Shown here piece by piece: positions 24,301-36,300 of a DNA stretch of 64,000 nucleotides. The translations under genes were made by a program, and so were the position numbers. The first letter of the stretch is position 1. Each line of letters starts with the position of its first letter. The stretch lies in NCBI GenBank assembly GCA_025267735.1, contig CM046299.1, positions 20,854,232 to 20,918,231 of the forward strand. Direction: 5' to 3'. Source of the DNA: Mactra quadrangularis (Eukaryota; Mollusca; Bivalvia; Venerida; Mactridae). The notes below the pieces were generated by a model. The model searched no databases. It worked only from the letters and a program-made list of their open reading frames with translations, and was not told where the DNA came from.

Positions 24301-27300
24301 TTGTTTACAAGCTAATCGTCCTGAAGGTCAAGAGTTTGACCGTAACAAGGCTAGACAAGATGCTCAAGCTTTGTATGACGCTGGTGAGAAGAAATGGGGA
24401 ACAGATGAATCAAGGTGGGTAGTTGAGCAAATCGAAGCCAATAAGTCTGACTTGAGCTGAAGAACAAATCTCAACAAGGGACATCACTGAACAACAAACA
24501 CTTCAATTCTCCTCCTAGAAAAAAGCTCTTTGAATTACTTGAGGACAATGGACATCTGTTGTCTGTGAACAGCAGACACATGTATTTTTACAATTACATT
24601 AAATGGTTCTAATGGGTATACAAATGTACTTACATTTACTGGACATATCTGGTGGTTCACCTCCATTAACCAAAGATAATATAGCGTCCCTATAATCACC
24701 AGATATATCATCCTATAAATAGACAAGAAATCTAATACGGTAACCACATTTAAGCCTGATTTTCATCAAGATCTGACCACAAATGACAGAGATATCCAAC
24801 ATATTAAAAACTTAAACACAAAAAGTACAAAGGGAAATAATCCATAATAAAGCCAGGTAGAGTTGTGGTTACTTTCTAATTCTGTTCATCACATGTTATG
24901 TTATCATTGTATGAAGTTTCATAAAGATCTAACAATAAATGGCAGAAATATATGGTAAAGAAAAAACTTTAACGCAATTGTTAACAACATCAGATGCCTA
25001 CCTGGCCAACCTCCCAAAAACCCACCCGCCCTGGTTTTGCCAAACTATATGCCAAATGTTTTCGTTGAAAAATCCGGCTAATAAAAGAGCTTTTTCATAA
25101 AGACTATGATACTTGCAACATTCATGATTATGATGATGATTATTTTTATCATTATATACAATATTTGTATAGAGAGGGCTCTTTTCATATCAAAACTACC
25201 CTCAAAAACATTTTACAATTATATTCATATAATTATGAATTAATGATATCAATCGTCCAGAATTTTTTTTTAATTAAAAGAATGTATACAAATGAACAGT
25301 AAATATCAGTGATCAATTTGGTGATCATGATGTTGATTTAGATAAAATCTTCTATAATGGACTATATTAACTTACAGCAATATATTGTGATAAAGTCTGT
25401 CCTGTTAATTTTTCAAATTCTTCTTTTATTTGAACCATATCAATCTCACATCTTGAAACAACAACTCTAACTAATGTATCATCATCAGTACCGATACCTT
25501 TCATTGTCTTCTGTAGTTGACGAGCAAAATGATTGAACTTGTGTTTTACACATCGTACTGAAAAACGAGAACAGACAATTGTTGCTAGAATTGTGTTATA
25601 CACATTGTACTAAGAAAACAGTAAACTGTCGCTAGACTTGTGTTTTACACATCGTACTGAAAACAAGAATAGAAAATGTACATGTAGTTAGACTTGCGTT
25701 TTACATGTTGTACTAAAAAAAGAGGACAGAAAAATGTTGCTAGACTTGTGTTTTACCATTCTCATTCCCAGAGTCTAGTAGGATTCTCAATACTAGCTAG
25801 TACAGTGTAACCTCTGCAGAGCGACTTTCGGCGGAGTTTGAAAAAATTGCCGCTCTGCAGAGGTGTCGCTCTGCAGAGGTAGACTTTTCTACCGATCACG
25901 AAAACGCCCGTTTTCGGTCCGGAAAACTGGCCTTTATCCGTTCCGTAATGTAAGTTAAATAGCGAGCGCTGATCGACAAAAGTAAAAAAAGTTTAAATAA
26001 GACTATGAAGTTTTTTAAATAAATAATTATAACGGTTGACAATTCCTAGCATGAAGGTTAGTTTTATGCTATAGAAAGCAATATACTAGAGAAATCGATT
26101 CCGTTACTGTCAAATGTTTTTATACTTGTCTAATGGCGAATACTATTTAGCATGAATTATCTTCGTCTTTTCGGGAGTAAATATCAGATTTTATCTTAAG
26201 GTGGGTCGGTACCTTACTCGGAGGGAAAAGCGAAAAAAATATTAAGTTCACCGATTATAATAAAAGTTAGCGAGCAGATACCTTCATGCTTCTTGTTTGT
26301 TTTTCTGGTAACCTTAGCGACGTTGTCGTTTATTTTCACGACGTCACGGACGTCACAATGGTTCGCGCTAAAAACAGGCATGCAAGTACATTAAACCCAT
26401 ATATTTAAAGTATTGAATGTCCTAGGACAAAGATAATTATACCAAAATGTTTCTGAAATGTTGTTGCATACGAATATTTTGTTCCGATTATCTAAATATC
26501 ACGTCAGTCGTAAAGATTGTACATTTCATTACTGAATTTAGGGTTTTCACGCCTAAAAGTTTTCACCAATTGCCGAGTTATAACGCTAATTTTCAAATAA
26601 TGCAGAACGGTGGTCAGATTCTTATTGCGATTTTTGGAAACTACACACTTTTTGTGTCATTTTAATGAAATAAAAAAGGAAAGTGAACGTTCTCAGTTTT
26701 TCACAATATCGCTTTCAAAGTAAAATTACCATCAAAACAACGACGTTAATATTACGTTACGCTGATGTTGTGATTTTGCGTTATGTATGTAATTTTCGTG
26801 TAAATTTAATTTTGTAGTTTTTTTCCAGTTCTTAATTAATTTCTTGTGACACTCTTGTGACTGATCTGTTCAAAATTAGTCAATCAAAGTTCGCTTCTCC
26901 TTATTTTTGCAACAAATGCTTTAATCACAACGTCAGCGTAACGTTATATAAACGTCGTTGAAATGAAGGTAATTTTACTTTGAACGCGATATTGTGAAAA
27001 ACTGAGATCGTTCACTTTCTATTTTTATTTTATTAAAATGACACAAAAAGTGTGTTGATTTCAAAAATCGCGATAAGAATTCGACCACCGTTCTGCTTTA
27101 ATATGAAAATAAACATTATAACCCGGCAATTGGTAAAACCGTTTAGACGTGAAACCCTAAATTCATTGATGAAATGTACAATCTTTACGATTGACATGAT
27201 ATTTGGATAATCGGAACATAATATTTGTATGCAACAACATTTCAAAAACATTTCGGTATAATAATCATTGACCTCGGACATTCAATATCTTAAATATGTG

Positions 27301-30300
27301 GGTTTAATGTACTTGCATGCATGTTTTTAGCGCGAACCATTGTGACGTCCATGACGTCGTGAATAAAACGACAACGTCGCTAAGGTTACCAGAAAAACAA
27401 ACAAGAAGCATGAAGGTATCTGCCTGCCAACTTTTATCATAATCGGTGAACAAAATTTTTTTTTCGTTTTCTTCTCCGAGTAAGGTACCGACCCACCTTA
27501 AACCTCATAATCTTAAAACAGAATTAATTTCATCGAAGCTTTTAATAAAAAGAACAATAACAAATAAGTTTAATTTATTATCGTCAAGTAGCTAGACGTA
27601 TGTGCATCTGATACTTGATGACGTCAGCCTACCAAACAAAGCGCCCCTCATCTAAGGTCCGTTCGTTGGTGTCATGGAAACCATATGTCACTTTTCATGT
27701 TTATTAACCCCTGTTAGTCAAATGATTTAGCAACATGACACTTGAGGGTAGTGTTATACGATTAGGGGTTTTGCTTATTGTTTAAATCATCCGGTTATAG
27801 ATAATTATCGATTATTAATGTAAACCTTGCTAGACTTAGTGTCGCTGCATAGAGGTAAAGATTAACTTTGGGAATTTATTTGAACGGCCGTTTACCGCTC
27901 TGCAGAGGTGTCGTTCATTAGAGGTAAATCATAGAGTAAATCGACGGGGGGAATTCTAATTGCCGCTCGTCAGAGGTTGCCGCTCGTTAGAGGTGCCGTT
28001 AGCAGAGGTTATACTGTATTGAGAATCCTACTAGACTCTAGGTACGAGAATAGTGTTTTACTTGATGTACTGAAAATCAAGAACAGAAAATTGCAGTTAG
28101 ACTTGTGTTTTACACTTGAGTTTAAAACATGGTACTGAAAATGAGAACAGAATATTGTAGTCTAATAAATGCCTTAACCATTTACTGGTCAGAACATGGG
28201 CAAAAAACTGCCAGTTTTTCACCTTAAAAAAGGGCTATTTCAAGATGCTATTGTTTCATTACTAATTGACTGACCAATTAGCACATGAAAAAATCAATTG
28301 AAATTAATATATTATAGCTTAATTTTGAGAAACTTGGTACATGTTTTTTTTTAAAAACACTAAAAGTTGAAATTTTCTTGAATAATTATATAGCTCTTAA
28401 AATATACCTAAAACTGCCATACTTCAATCTTTCTTAAAGTTAACTAAGTTATGTACACACTAATTGATGGCATCATCATTTTACCCCTGAGGTTGCTATG
28501 ACTACTAGTGGTGGACTTAATTAATTAAGCACTAAACAGTGGCATCATCTCTTCTTCCATTATTTTTACTTGCCATGTTTGTAACTACAAGTACAAATGT
28601 ACACATAAAATGATGACATCACTACTTACTCAAGTACAAAATGTGCACACAAAAGTACCTACCCACAGTAAGCATTCCACGTAGAAGATCTCCGGACATT
28701 TCACTCTTCAAAGCTTCTTCTATATCCTTCTTAGATATATTTTTATATTCTTCAAATGTTGCTCTCAGTTGTGGATAGCTTCGAGTTACTAAAATTGTAT
28801 TAAATTTTGATTCATCTGTTCCCCATTTCTGTTCACCGGCCTGTAAAATAAGAGTGAAAAGTTACATTGCAGTTTCAATAAAACAAAACAAGAGTCTCTG
28901 AAAATAGACTAATGTTTCTAAATTCATTTTACACAAGTTGTTGAAGATCTGGAATATTTTGTTGAAAAGGTAGGAGAAAATCATCCAGCATATCTTCCAA
29001 TAGGATAATATAAGACATCAAAAAGTGGACTGGATTATATACAAGCTGATTAATGACATCATCGTTTCCCCCTGAAGTTGCTATGATAAGGAGCTGTAGA
29101 TTACACACTTAATAAAAGACATCATATTTACTTCCATTACTTGCAATGTTTGTCACTGCAATGAGTACTTACTAAAGTACAAATGTGCACATGAAATGAT
29201 GACATATCTACTTACTTAAGTACAAATGTGCACACAGAATGATGACATCATCACATCATGTTAACTGTTTCTATGGTAACCATGATAAAACTTACTTGAT
29301 ATAATTCTTTAGCATCTTGCTTGGCTTTATTTCTATCCACTTCCTGACTATCACTTCTATTAGCTTGGACTAGAGATACTAGTAAACGTTTAAAATGACC
29401 AGACGTATCAGAAACAATATCCTTCTCTAAATCTCTGTTGAATTCTGAAAACAAATTGTGTCATGTTAAATAATAGATTAATGGGTCAGTGCAAAAACAA
29501 GTCTAACTTCATGCTTAATTAAAAATTGTAGGCTAGTTTTGCACAGACTTATTGAGATATATCTATAATCATCAACCATACAGCCATCATGCTCAACGGA
29601 CATCATGTATTAGGAAGTTTTAGCTGTAGGCTACAATAATTGGACTAAGAATCAGATCAGGGGTTTTATTGGTGAGTCAGAAAAAAGGGGAAAATATTTT
29701 GGTAGGGGTCCCTAGGTTCAAGGTTGGTCCAGGTTTATTGTCTACTAAGGGTTTCAAGGCCAGTATCTATAATTCAAAATAAGGTGGACTGTTGTAAAAG
29801 AAAATGATTCCTTTCTCTATCTATGGTTACACATTTGTGTTAGATGTCATTGCGCTATTGACCAGCGAGTGATACAAAACTTGTTAATAAACCTTGTCTA
29901 TGATTATATCAGATTATTACCAAATGCAGCTGGCACAGTTCTGAGCAAAATCATACTAATTTTAAAAGCCAACATGTGATGTTTGCACTTAAAACTATCA
30001 TCAATACACCGAAGTCAGAACTTTAATAGATTGGTTTTCCCCATCTGTGCACAGGTGATACATACAAAGTTTTTTATACATTATTGCTGAAAAGCACAAA
30101 ACACAGATTAAATCCTATTGTTCTTTGTGCACATATTTTTACTGAAACAGTAAAAGTTTGTTTGTACATGTATCTCATGGAAAACCTTACTATTTGAATT
30201 TCAGATAATAAATTATTTTTACAAAACCCAAGTATTTAAATTCCTGATATTAAATGCTGATACAGTCTTTTTCATTGTAATTATTATGCATAAAAACAAT

Positions 30301-33300
30301 AAAACTATGACTTACTTTCTTTGTATACTCTAATATCTTCCTTTAACTGAGCATTAGATCTAGTACATAATATTTCTATAAGTACATCTTCATCAGTACC
30401 TAAACCTTTCATTGCTTTACGTAGTTGATAAGCATCATATTCAGCAGGTGACATCAGTAAAGCTTTAATTGTATCACAGAAGTGACCACTTGTTTCACTT
30501 TTAATATCTTCTATTAAATCCTGTAGGTTATAAATACAATTTTTTAATACTGGGTTCAACGTTATGTCAACACAATTTCAGGTTATATTACGGTGTCTAG
30601 CAAACCTAACCTAGCTTTCCTGGACACTTGTCTATAACCAGTAATAACCTAGCTTTCCTGAACACTTGTCTATAACCTGTACTCACCTACCATTCCACAA
30701 GGCCGGAAACTTCTCCACATATACCTTATTAATAGAGGCTAATTGACATTATTGTAAATTTTCATGGAAGGGTACTATAACCTCCCTGCCGGGATATGAA
30801 CCTGTACTCCCTTCAAAACACTAAATTTTGAAAACCCGATGCACTACCAACTAGGCAACCAACTCGGGTTGATTAATAAGTACAACCACAGTCACCAAAA
30901 ATTTTTTATTCTTGGTAGCAAATAAAAAGGTAACAAATTTCAGAAATTATTTATAATTTTTCTTAAAATATATAATATATTCATGTATCTATGTAGTACT
31001 GTTCTTATTTCAAACATGCAAAATAGAAATTTTGATTGTTAACATGCAACAGCAGAATTTTATTACAAATATGCACAACCAAACTTTAACTACAAAGTGC
31101 AAAAATCTTTTTTTTATTTTTTACAAGAAATCTAATATGTAAAACCACATTCAAGCCTGATTTTTATCAAGATCTGACCACAAATGAGAGAGATATCGAA
31201 CATATTAAAAACTTTAATGCAAAAATTACAAAGGGAAATAATCCGTAATAAAGCCAGGTAGAGTTGTGGTTACTTTCTAATTCTGTTCATCACATGGTAT
31301 GTTATCATTGTATGAAGTTTCATAAAGATCTGACAATAAATGGCAGAAATATATGGTAAAGAAAAAAATTTAACGCAATTGTTAACAACACCGGAAGCTT
31401 GCCTGACCATTTTTTTCATTGAAAAATCCGGCTAAAAATACACTTATGCAAAAAATGTTTATCACTATCATGCATAAAGAGACCTTAAATTTTTTTTCTC
31501 CTTAAGCTGTTTTATCATTCAGTTCTATATTATCATACCAACACCATACCTTTTTTAGACAAAAAACTTAATCAGAAGCCCATCAGGGACAGAAAGATAT
31601 TGACTTGAAGTAAAATTACCTTTCCAAACATAGCTTTATAAGCAGCAACAATTTGTTGTCTTTGAGGGTTAGAACGGTAGCAGACGACATTTATAATAGT
31701 TTCTTCATCAGTACCTAGTCCTTTCATTGCACCACGTAACACCTCCGCATCTTGTTCAGCATTAAAATTTGCGTAAGCTTTTACAGTTCCTTCTTGCTGA
31801 AATTATAATAAAAAACGAAAGATTATTTCATGTTTTAATATCAAAGCACTGAAGACATTGAATTTGTTTGGGTTTGATCATTTTTGTAAAGTCTATTTCA
31901 TTCTCCATCTTGGGATCCATAAATATTTATTAAATGGCTTGTTCGTAATGAATAAATTGTGCACAACCGCAATTAGTGAATAGACGAAATCAAGGGTTGC
32001 TTGCAAGACTGTAGTAACTTGCTCTTTGACGTAATGTACTTACTACAGTCTTGCGGGCAACCCACGAAATGAACCAAAGCATAACCAAATGTAGAAATAT
32101 GTGAGTGAAGAGTTGCTGTTTTAAAATATGTAACTTTATTTGTTTGTAGCAAAACAAATTATAGTTCTGAAGAAACAGAAAACTCTACATTTTATAGCAT
32201 ATATTGCATTGTGTCATATGACATGTACATATTGGACTCATAAGAAGACTACAATTCAATAGTGTAAAAGTGTTGATGCCTCAGAATGGGAGTGAAGCTA
32301 TTAAGACCATAGATTTTGATGGTCCTAATAGGGGAACTTCACTGAATAAGATAAATTTAAGTGCAGTGCTTATATTGCTGTCTGACATGGGGTTTTGATG
32401 GTGTACTATAATCATGGAGTTATACGACTGCAGTTACGTAACTGTCCCTTTAACTGCCCATATACAGCCCTATGTAATCATCAGTGGCAGAGTAAAATTA
32501 GGGTTTTAGGGGCCCGGCTAGCTCAGTTAGTAGCATGCAAGTCTACTGATTGAGGGGTTGTGGGTTCGATTCTGGGCGGGGCATACTTTCGTGGAGCTTA
32601 GTCATGAAATTATTTCTAGGGCCATTTTCCCTCCTACCAATGATTTTTTATTATGTAGGGCAGTTGTCAGTCACTGACATAGGTAAGCGCTTAGTAGTTG
32701 GTTAACAGCTAAATCCAGAGATTTAGCCTTTCAAGGAGCAGTGAGTAGGTTGACTGACAGCCATTATATGACCTATACAATGTCTTGCTACGGCGTTAAA
32801 CCCAAAAACATATAAAAAACAAATAAAATGAGGGTTTGCTACAGTCAGCATCTTAACCATGAGGAAACAAAAAAAATTCTAAACAAAGATAACATACATT
32901 TAAGTTCTCTGTTTCCATGGCGAAGAAAGGATCAGATTTGACTTCAGGAGTTGGAGGTTTCTTTGGTTTAGGTTTAGGTTCTTCCTTTTTCTCTTCCTTT
33001 TTCTCTTCCTTTTTAACAGGTTTAGGTTTTTTCTTTTCAACTGGTGGTTTTCGTACAGACCCACCTGTAACATTTTTTATTCAAAGTAGAAATATATAAT
33101 AATGTTAATTGTTAAAACAGGAAAAATAATAGTTTGTTTTCTTCAAAGACAGAGTATACAGAATGAAAGTGTCAAGCACAAGAGCTTGACATTATGTCTT
33201 CCTTACATATACAAATCACAGGTTTTGCACAAAATGGTTGTAACTCAATATAAGAAAAGAGCAAGTTACGTCCGTTTTGAGCTAAACCTGCGAAATGTAT

Positions 33301-36300
33301 TCGTCACTGTAACAGTAAATGTTTGTTAGCACTGCAGGAAAAATCCATAAGATGAAGTCTATTGGCTCAAACCACTCTTTCATTTTCCAGGGCTCGAATT
33401 TAAGCTCGCATACTCGCAAAATGCAAGTGAATTTTAAAAATTGCGAGTAACTTTTATCCTAACTCGCAAATTTTTGCGAGTTGAAATTGAAGCAATATTA
33501 TTACTGTCGTAAATAATGAGGCTTAAATAAGTGTTAAAACGCACAGATAGATCAATAGTATCAATTAAAGATTCACGGTAAAACATGTTGGTTATTCTTT
33601 GTCTATCCCATAAAAACGCCCTTGTTTTATCCATAGTCAGATATGGTGCTATTTTGTCTATTGCATATATGAAAACGTTTGATAGTAAAATTTGAGAAAA
33701 ATGCGAGTGATTTTCTCATTTTAGCGAGTTGAAGTAAAATCAACTCGCAAAAATTTGCAAATCCAATTTTTGGTTTAATTTGAGCCCTGATTTTCATTTC
33801 ATTGATTATCTTGGTAAAATTTGTAGACTGTTGGTGGATTAAAGGCAAACTTTGAGGTACTAGTAGACACATAGATACTTACGTGGAATACCAGGCTTAG
33901 CCAAAACAATATTGACTTGATAACAGTCTGGCTGATCTGTAAATTTAACTTCTAAAATCTGAAATATTGATGATGTTGTCAGTTAAATACTTGTACTCAT
34001 AACAATGGAATCATACATAGATCTGGCCTTTTCCAAACAAAGGTCACATTCAGGTGACCTTTTCTCATCATAATATTCATGACGAAATTGTTATGACACG
34101 TAACTTGTTTACATCGTCTACGCCACGCAATTTTAAATGAGCCGTCCAATCGCAGACTGTGAATTATACCGCTGTTAAATTAGCTTGCAAACCTTGGTCG
34201 AAAATAGAAATTACGAAATCAAAATGTTATTAATAGTGTTCGTCTAGATGAAAGCTACATTGATTGGTCGACACAAAGTTCATCTCGACGTGACCTTCCA
34301 CGGAGACAGTAGAGATCCTGTACGACAATGCTCTACAGGATATCTGTTTACAGAGATTGCATAGCATACATATACAATATGTTTCTTAGCAATGCAACAC
34401 CATCATTATATTGTAAATACAACCTTGTTGATGTGTTTTCATATATAATTTCTTATGTAGAACAGGTCCATGCAAATGATTACAAGCAAAAAAAATTACT
34501 TTTACCATTTTATTTATGTTTTCTTACCTTTCCCATTTTAGGTTCAGATACAGGTAGTCTAAATTCTTTATGATTGTTGGCATAATCAAGTAGATGAGCA
34601 TAAATATGTGATAAATTTCCTTTGATATCACCTAAAAATATACAAATATCAGTTCCTATAGATTCAAGGCATAACTCTTGATATAAGCTGGTTATAATAG
34701 CAGATATAATTCTAGCAAGACTAGTCTACATTTATATCAGGGTCCAAAGTTATAAAACTTGAGAAAAGAATCACTACTAGTGTTTTATCAGAGGTCCAAA
34801 TGGAAGATTGGATTCATCCAAATGTGTAGCCTTGTTAAATAAAGTATTTATTATTATCATTATTACTCAAACTTAATATCATTCTTATATATCATTCTTA
34901 TATATATTAATATATATTTACAATAGCATATAACTGTTAGTGAATTTAAAACAGAGCTTAAGAACAATCACTCTGTGTTTAAAGTTTAAACCCATAAGTT
35001 TGATTAATAATGCCTTTCGACTGAATAAGTGTTTTTGCCTGGAGTCTATCTTCAAGTTTTATAAAATTGGGTCCAGAATTTCAAATGGCATCTGTAAAGT
35101 TAAATTTAGCTTTTACAAAGTACTACTTGCAATCTTACTAATTGCAAAAGCATGTGACTTTTCAATAACATTTAAGTCCCAAATACTTAATTTGATAAGA
35201 AAAAGGTCCATAATTTATACTAACACCATTTATTTTATGCTTTCCAGTGGAATACTGGGATTTATCGGTGAAATAAAAATCGATATTCCACTGTTTTGAA
35301 ACAATGAAAATAAATTTGTTAATTTTCACTGTGTGAATGCAGCATTCTGATGACAAATCATACTTAAACTTTAAAAAAGCCAGTTTGAAGCATATAATAA
35401 ACAGAAAATTTGTTTATTTCAGTGTAAGATCTATTTATTTCACTCGTGACAAAAATCGATCTTACACCGAAATAAACAAATATCCTCTATACTGTTATTA
35501 AGACCATGGATTTTGATGATCCTAATGGTGGATTTTAAATGTATACTGCTATTAGATTCCAAAAGGTAAAAGAAAGTAAAGAAAAACCCAACACTTGGTA
35601 AATTTAGATTTCTTTTATTTATTTTTTTAAGTTAAATAGCAGTATACAATGTAAAAATAGCAAAATAGCAATTACTATGTAAAATACTAGAGAAAAGTCA
35701 TTAATATCATTTAATAGCAAAGTAAAATAAAAAAATAAACAATAACAAAAAATGCCCCAATGCCGAAATATTAAACAAAAATATTATTCAAGAAAATATT
35801 TTTCCACGACTTTTATACATATTGTGGACCCCTTCTTTTGAAACCATTATGTACAAACACTATGTAACACACAGGCTGTCGGCGTCCCCACAAATTTTTT
35901 TAAACACATATATACTAAATATAAGTGTTTAAAAAAAATTGTGGTGACGCCGACAGCCTGTGATGTAACATATAAAATTGCACATCAAACATGTTCATAT
36001 TATATTCTTCAGACAAAGTAAAATAAAATAAAAGGTTTCTCACAACACCATTAAAAAGTATACTCGGCTTTTAAGATACACATGATACAAAAAGCTATAT
36101 ACAGTACCAACCAAAAGTTTGGAGACAAAAGAAATTTACAACAATTCTTGAGTTCTGATGAGTACTTTTTGTAGAATCATTATTACTTAAATACATGTAT
36201 ATCTAAGAATGGTTTGTAATAAAATGAAAATAAATTTTATGAATGCAACACATTTATAAGATTCAGCATGTGATATTCTAAAGCCTCCAACACCATGTTT

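Larger units (their letters stand above)
25757..28052. mobile_element. Outer palindromic element of a three-level nest
   Basis: The arms at 25757-25793 and 28016-28052 both contain AGAGTCTAGTAGGATTCTCA in inverted orientation. The 9-mer GTGTTTTAC lies directly outside each arm. Because the surrounding intron has tandem GTGTTTTAC copies, that 9-mer may be either a target duplication or part of the tandem repeat. It is split by the pogo/Tigger-like element. Confidence 0.7.

Noticed and set aside
24290..24475. A separate annexin gene on the plus strand
   Set aside because: Only one partial exon is present and it mirrors exon 19 plus its intron, so it is an inverted duplication, not a gene.
26447..27281. 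Paired ORFs containing FLKCCCI on opposite strands
   Set aside because: They are the same sequence in the two arms of the foldback element.
25803..28016. Active pogo/Tigger transposon
   Set aside because: No transposase frame is present; the interior is occupied by a foldback insertion.
32510..32590. tRNA gene
   Set aside because: A and B boxes are present, but the sequence does not close an acceptor stem and continues into the SINE body and tail, so it is a SINE head.
34940..35299. 119-codon plus-strand ORF
   Set aside because: AT-rich intronic sequence with no domain, promoter or splice support, antisense to the annexin gene.
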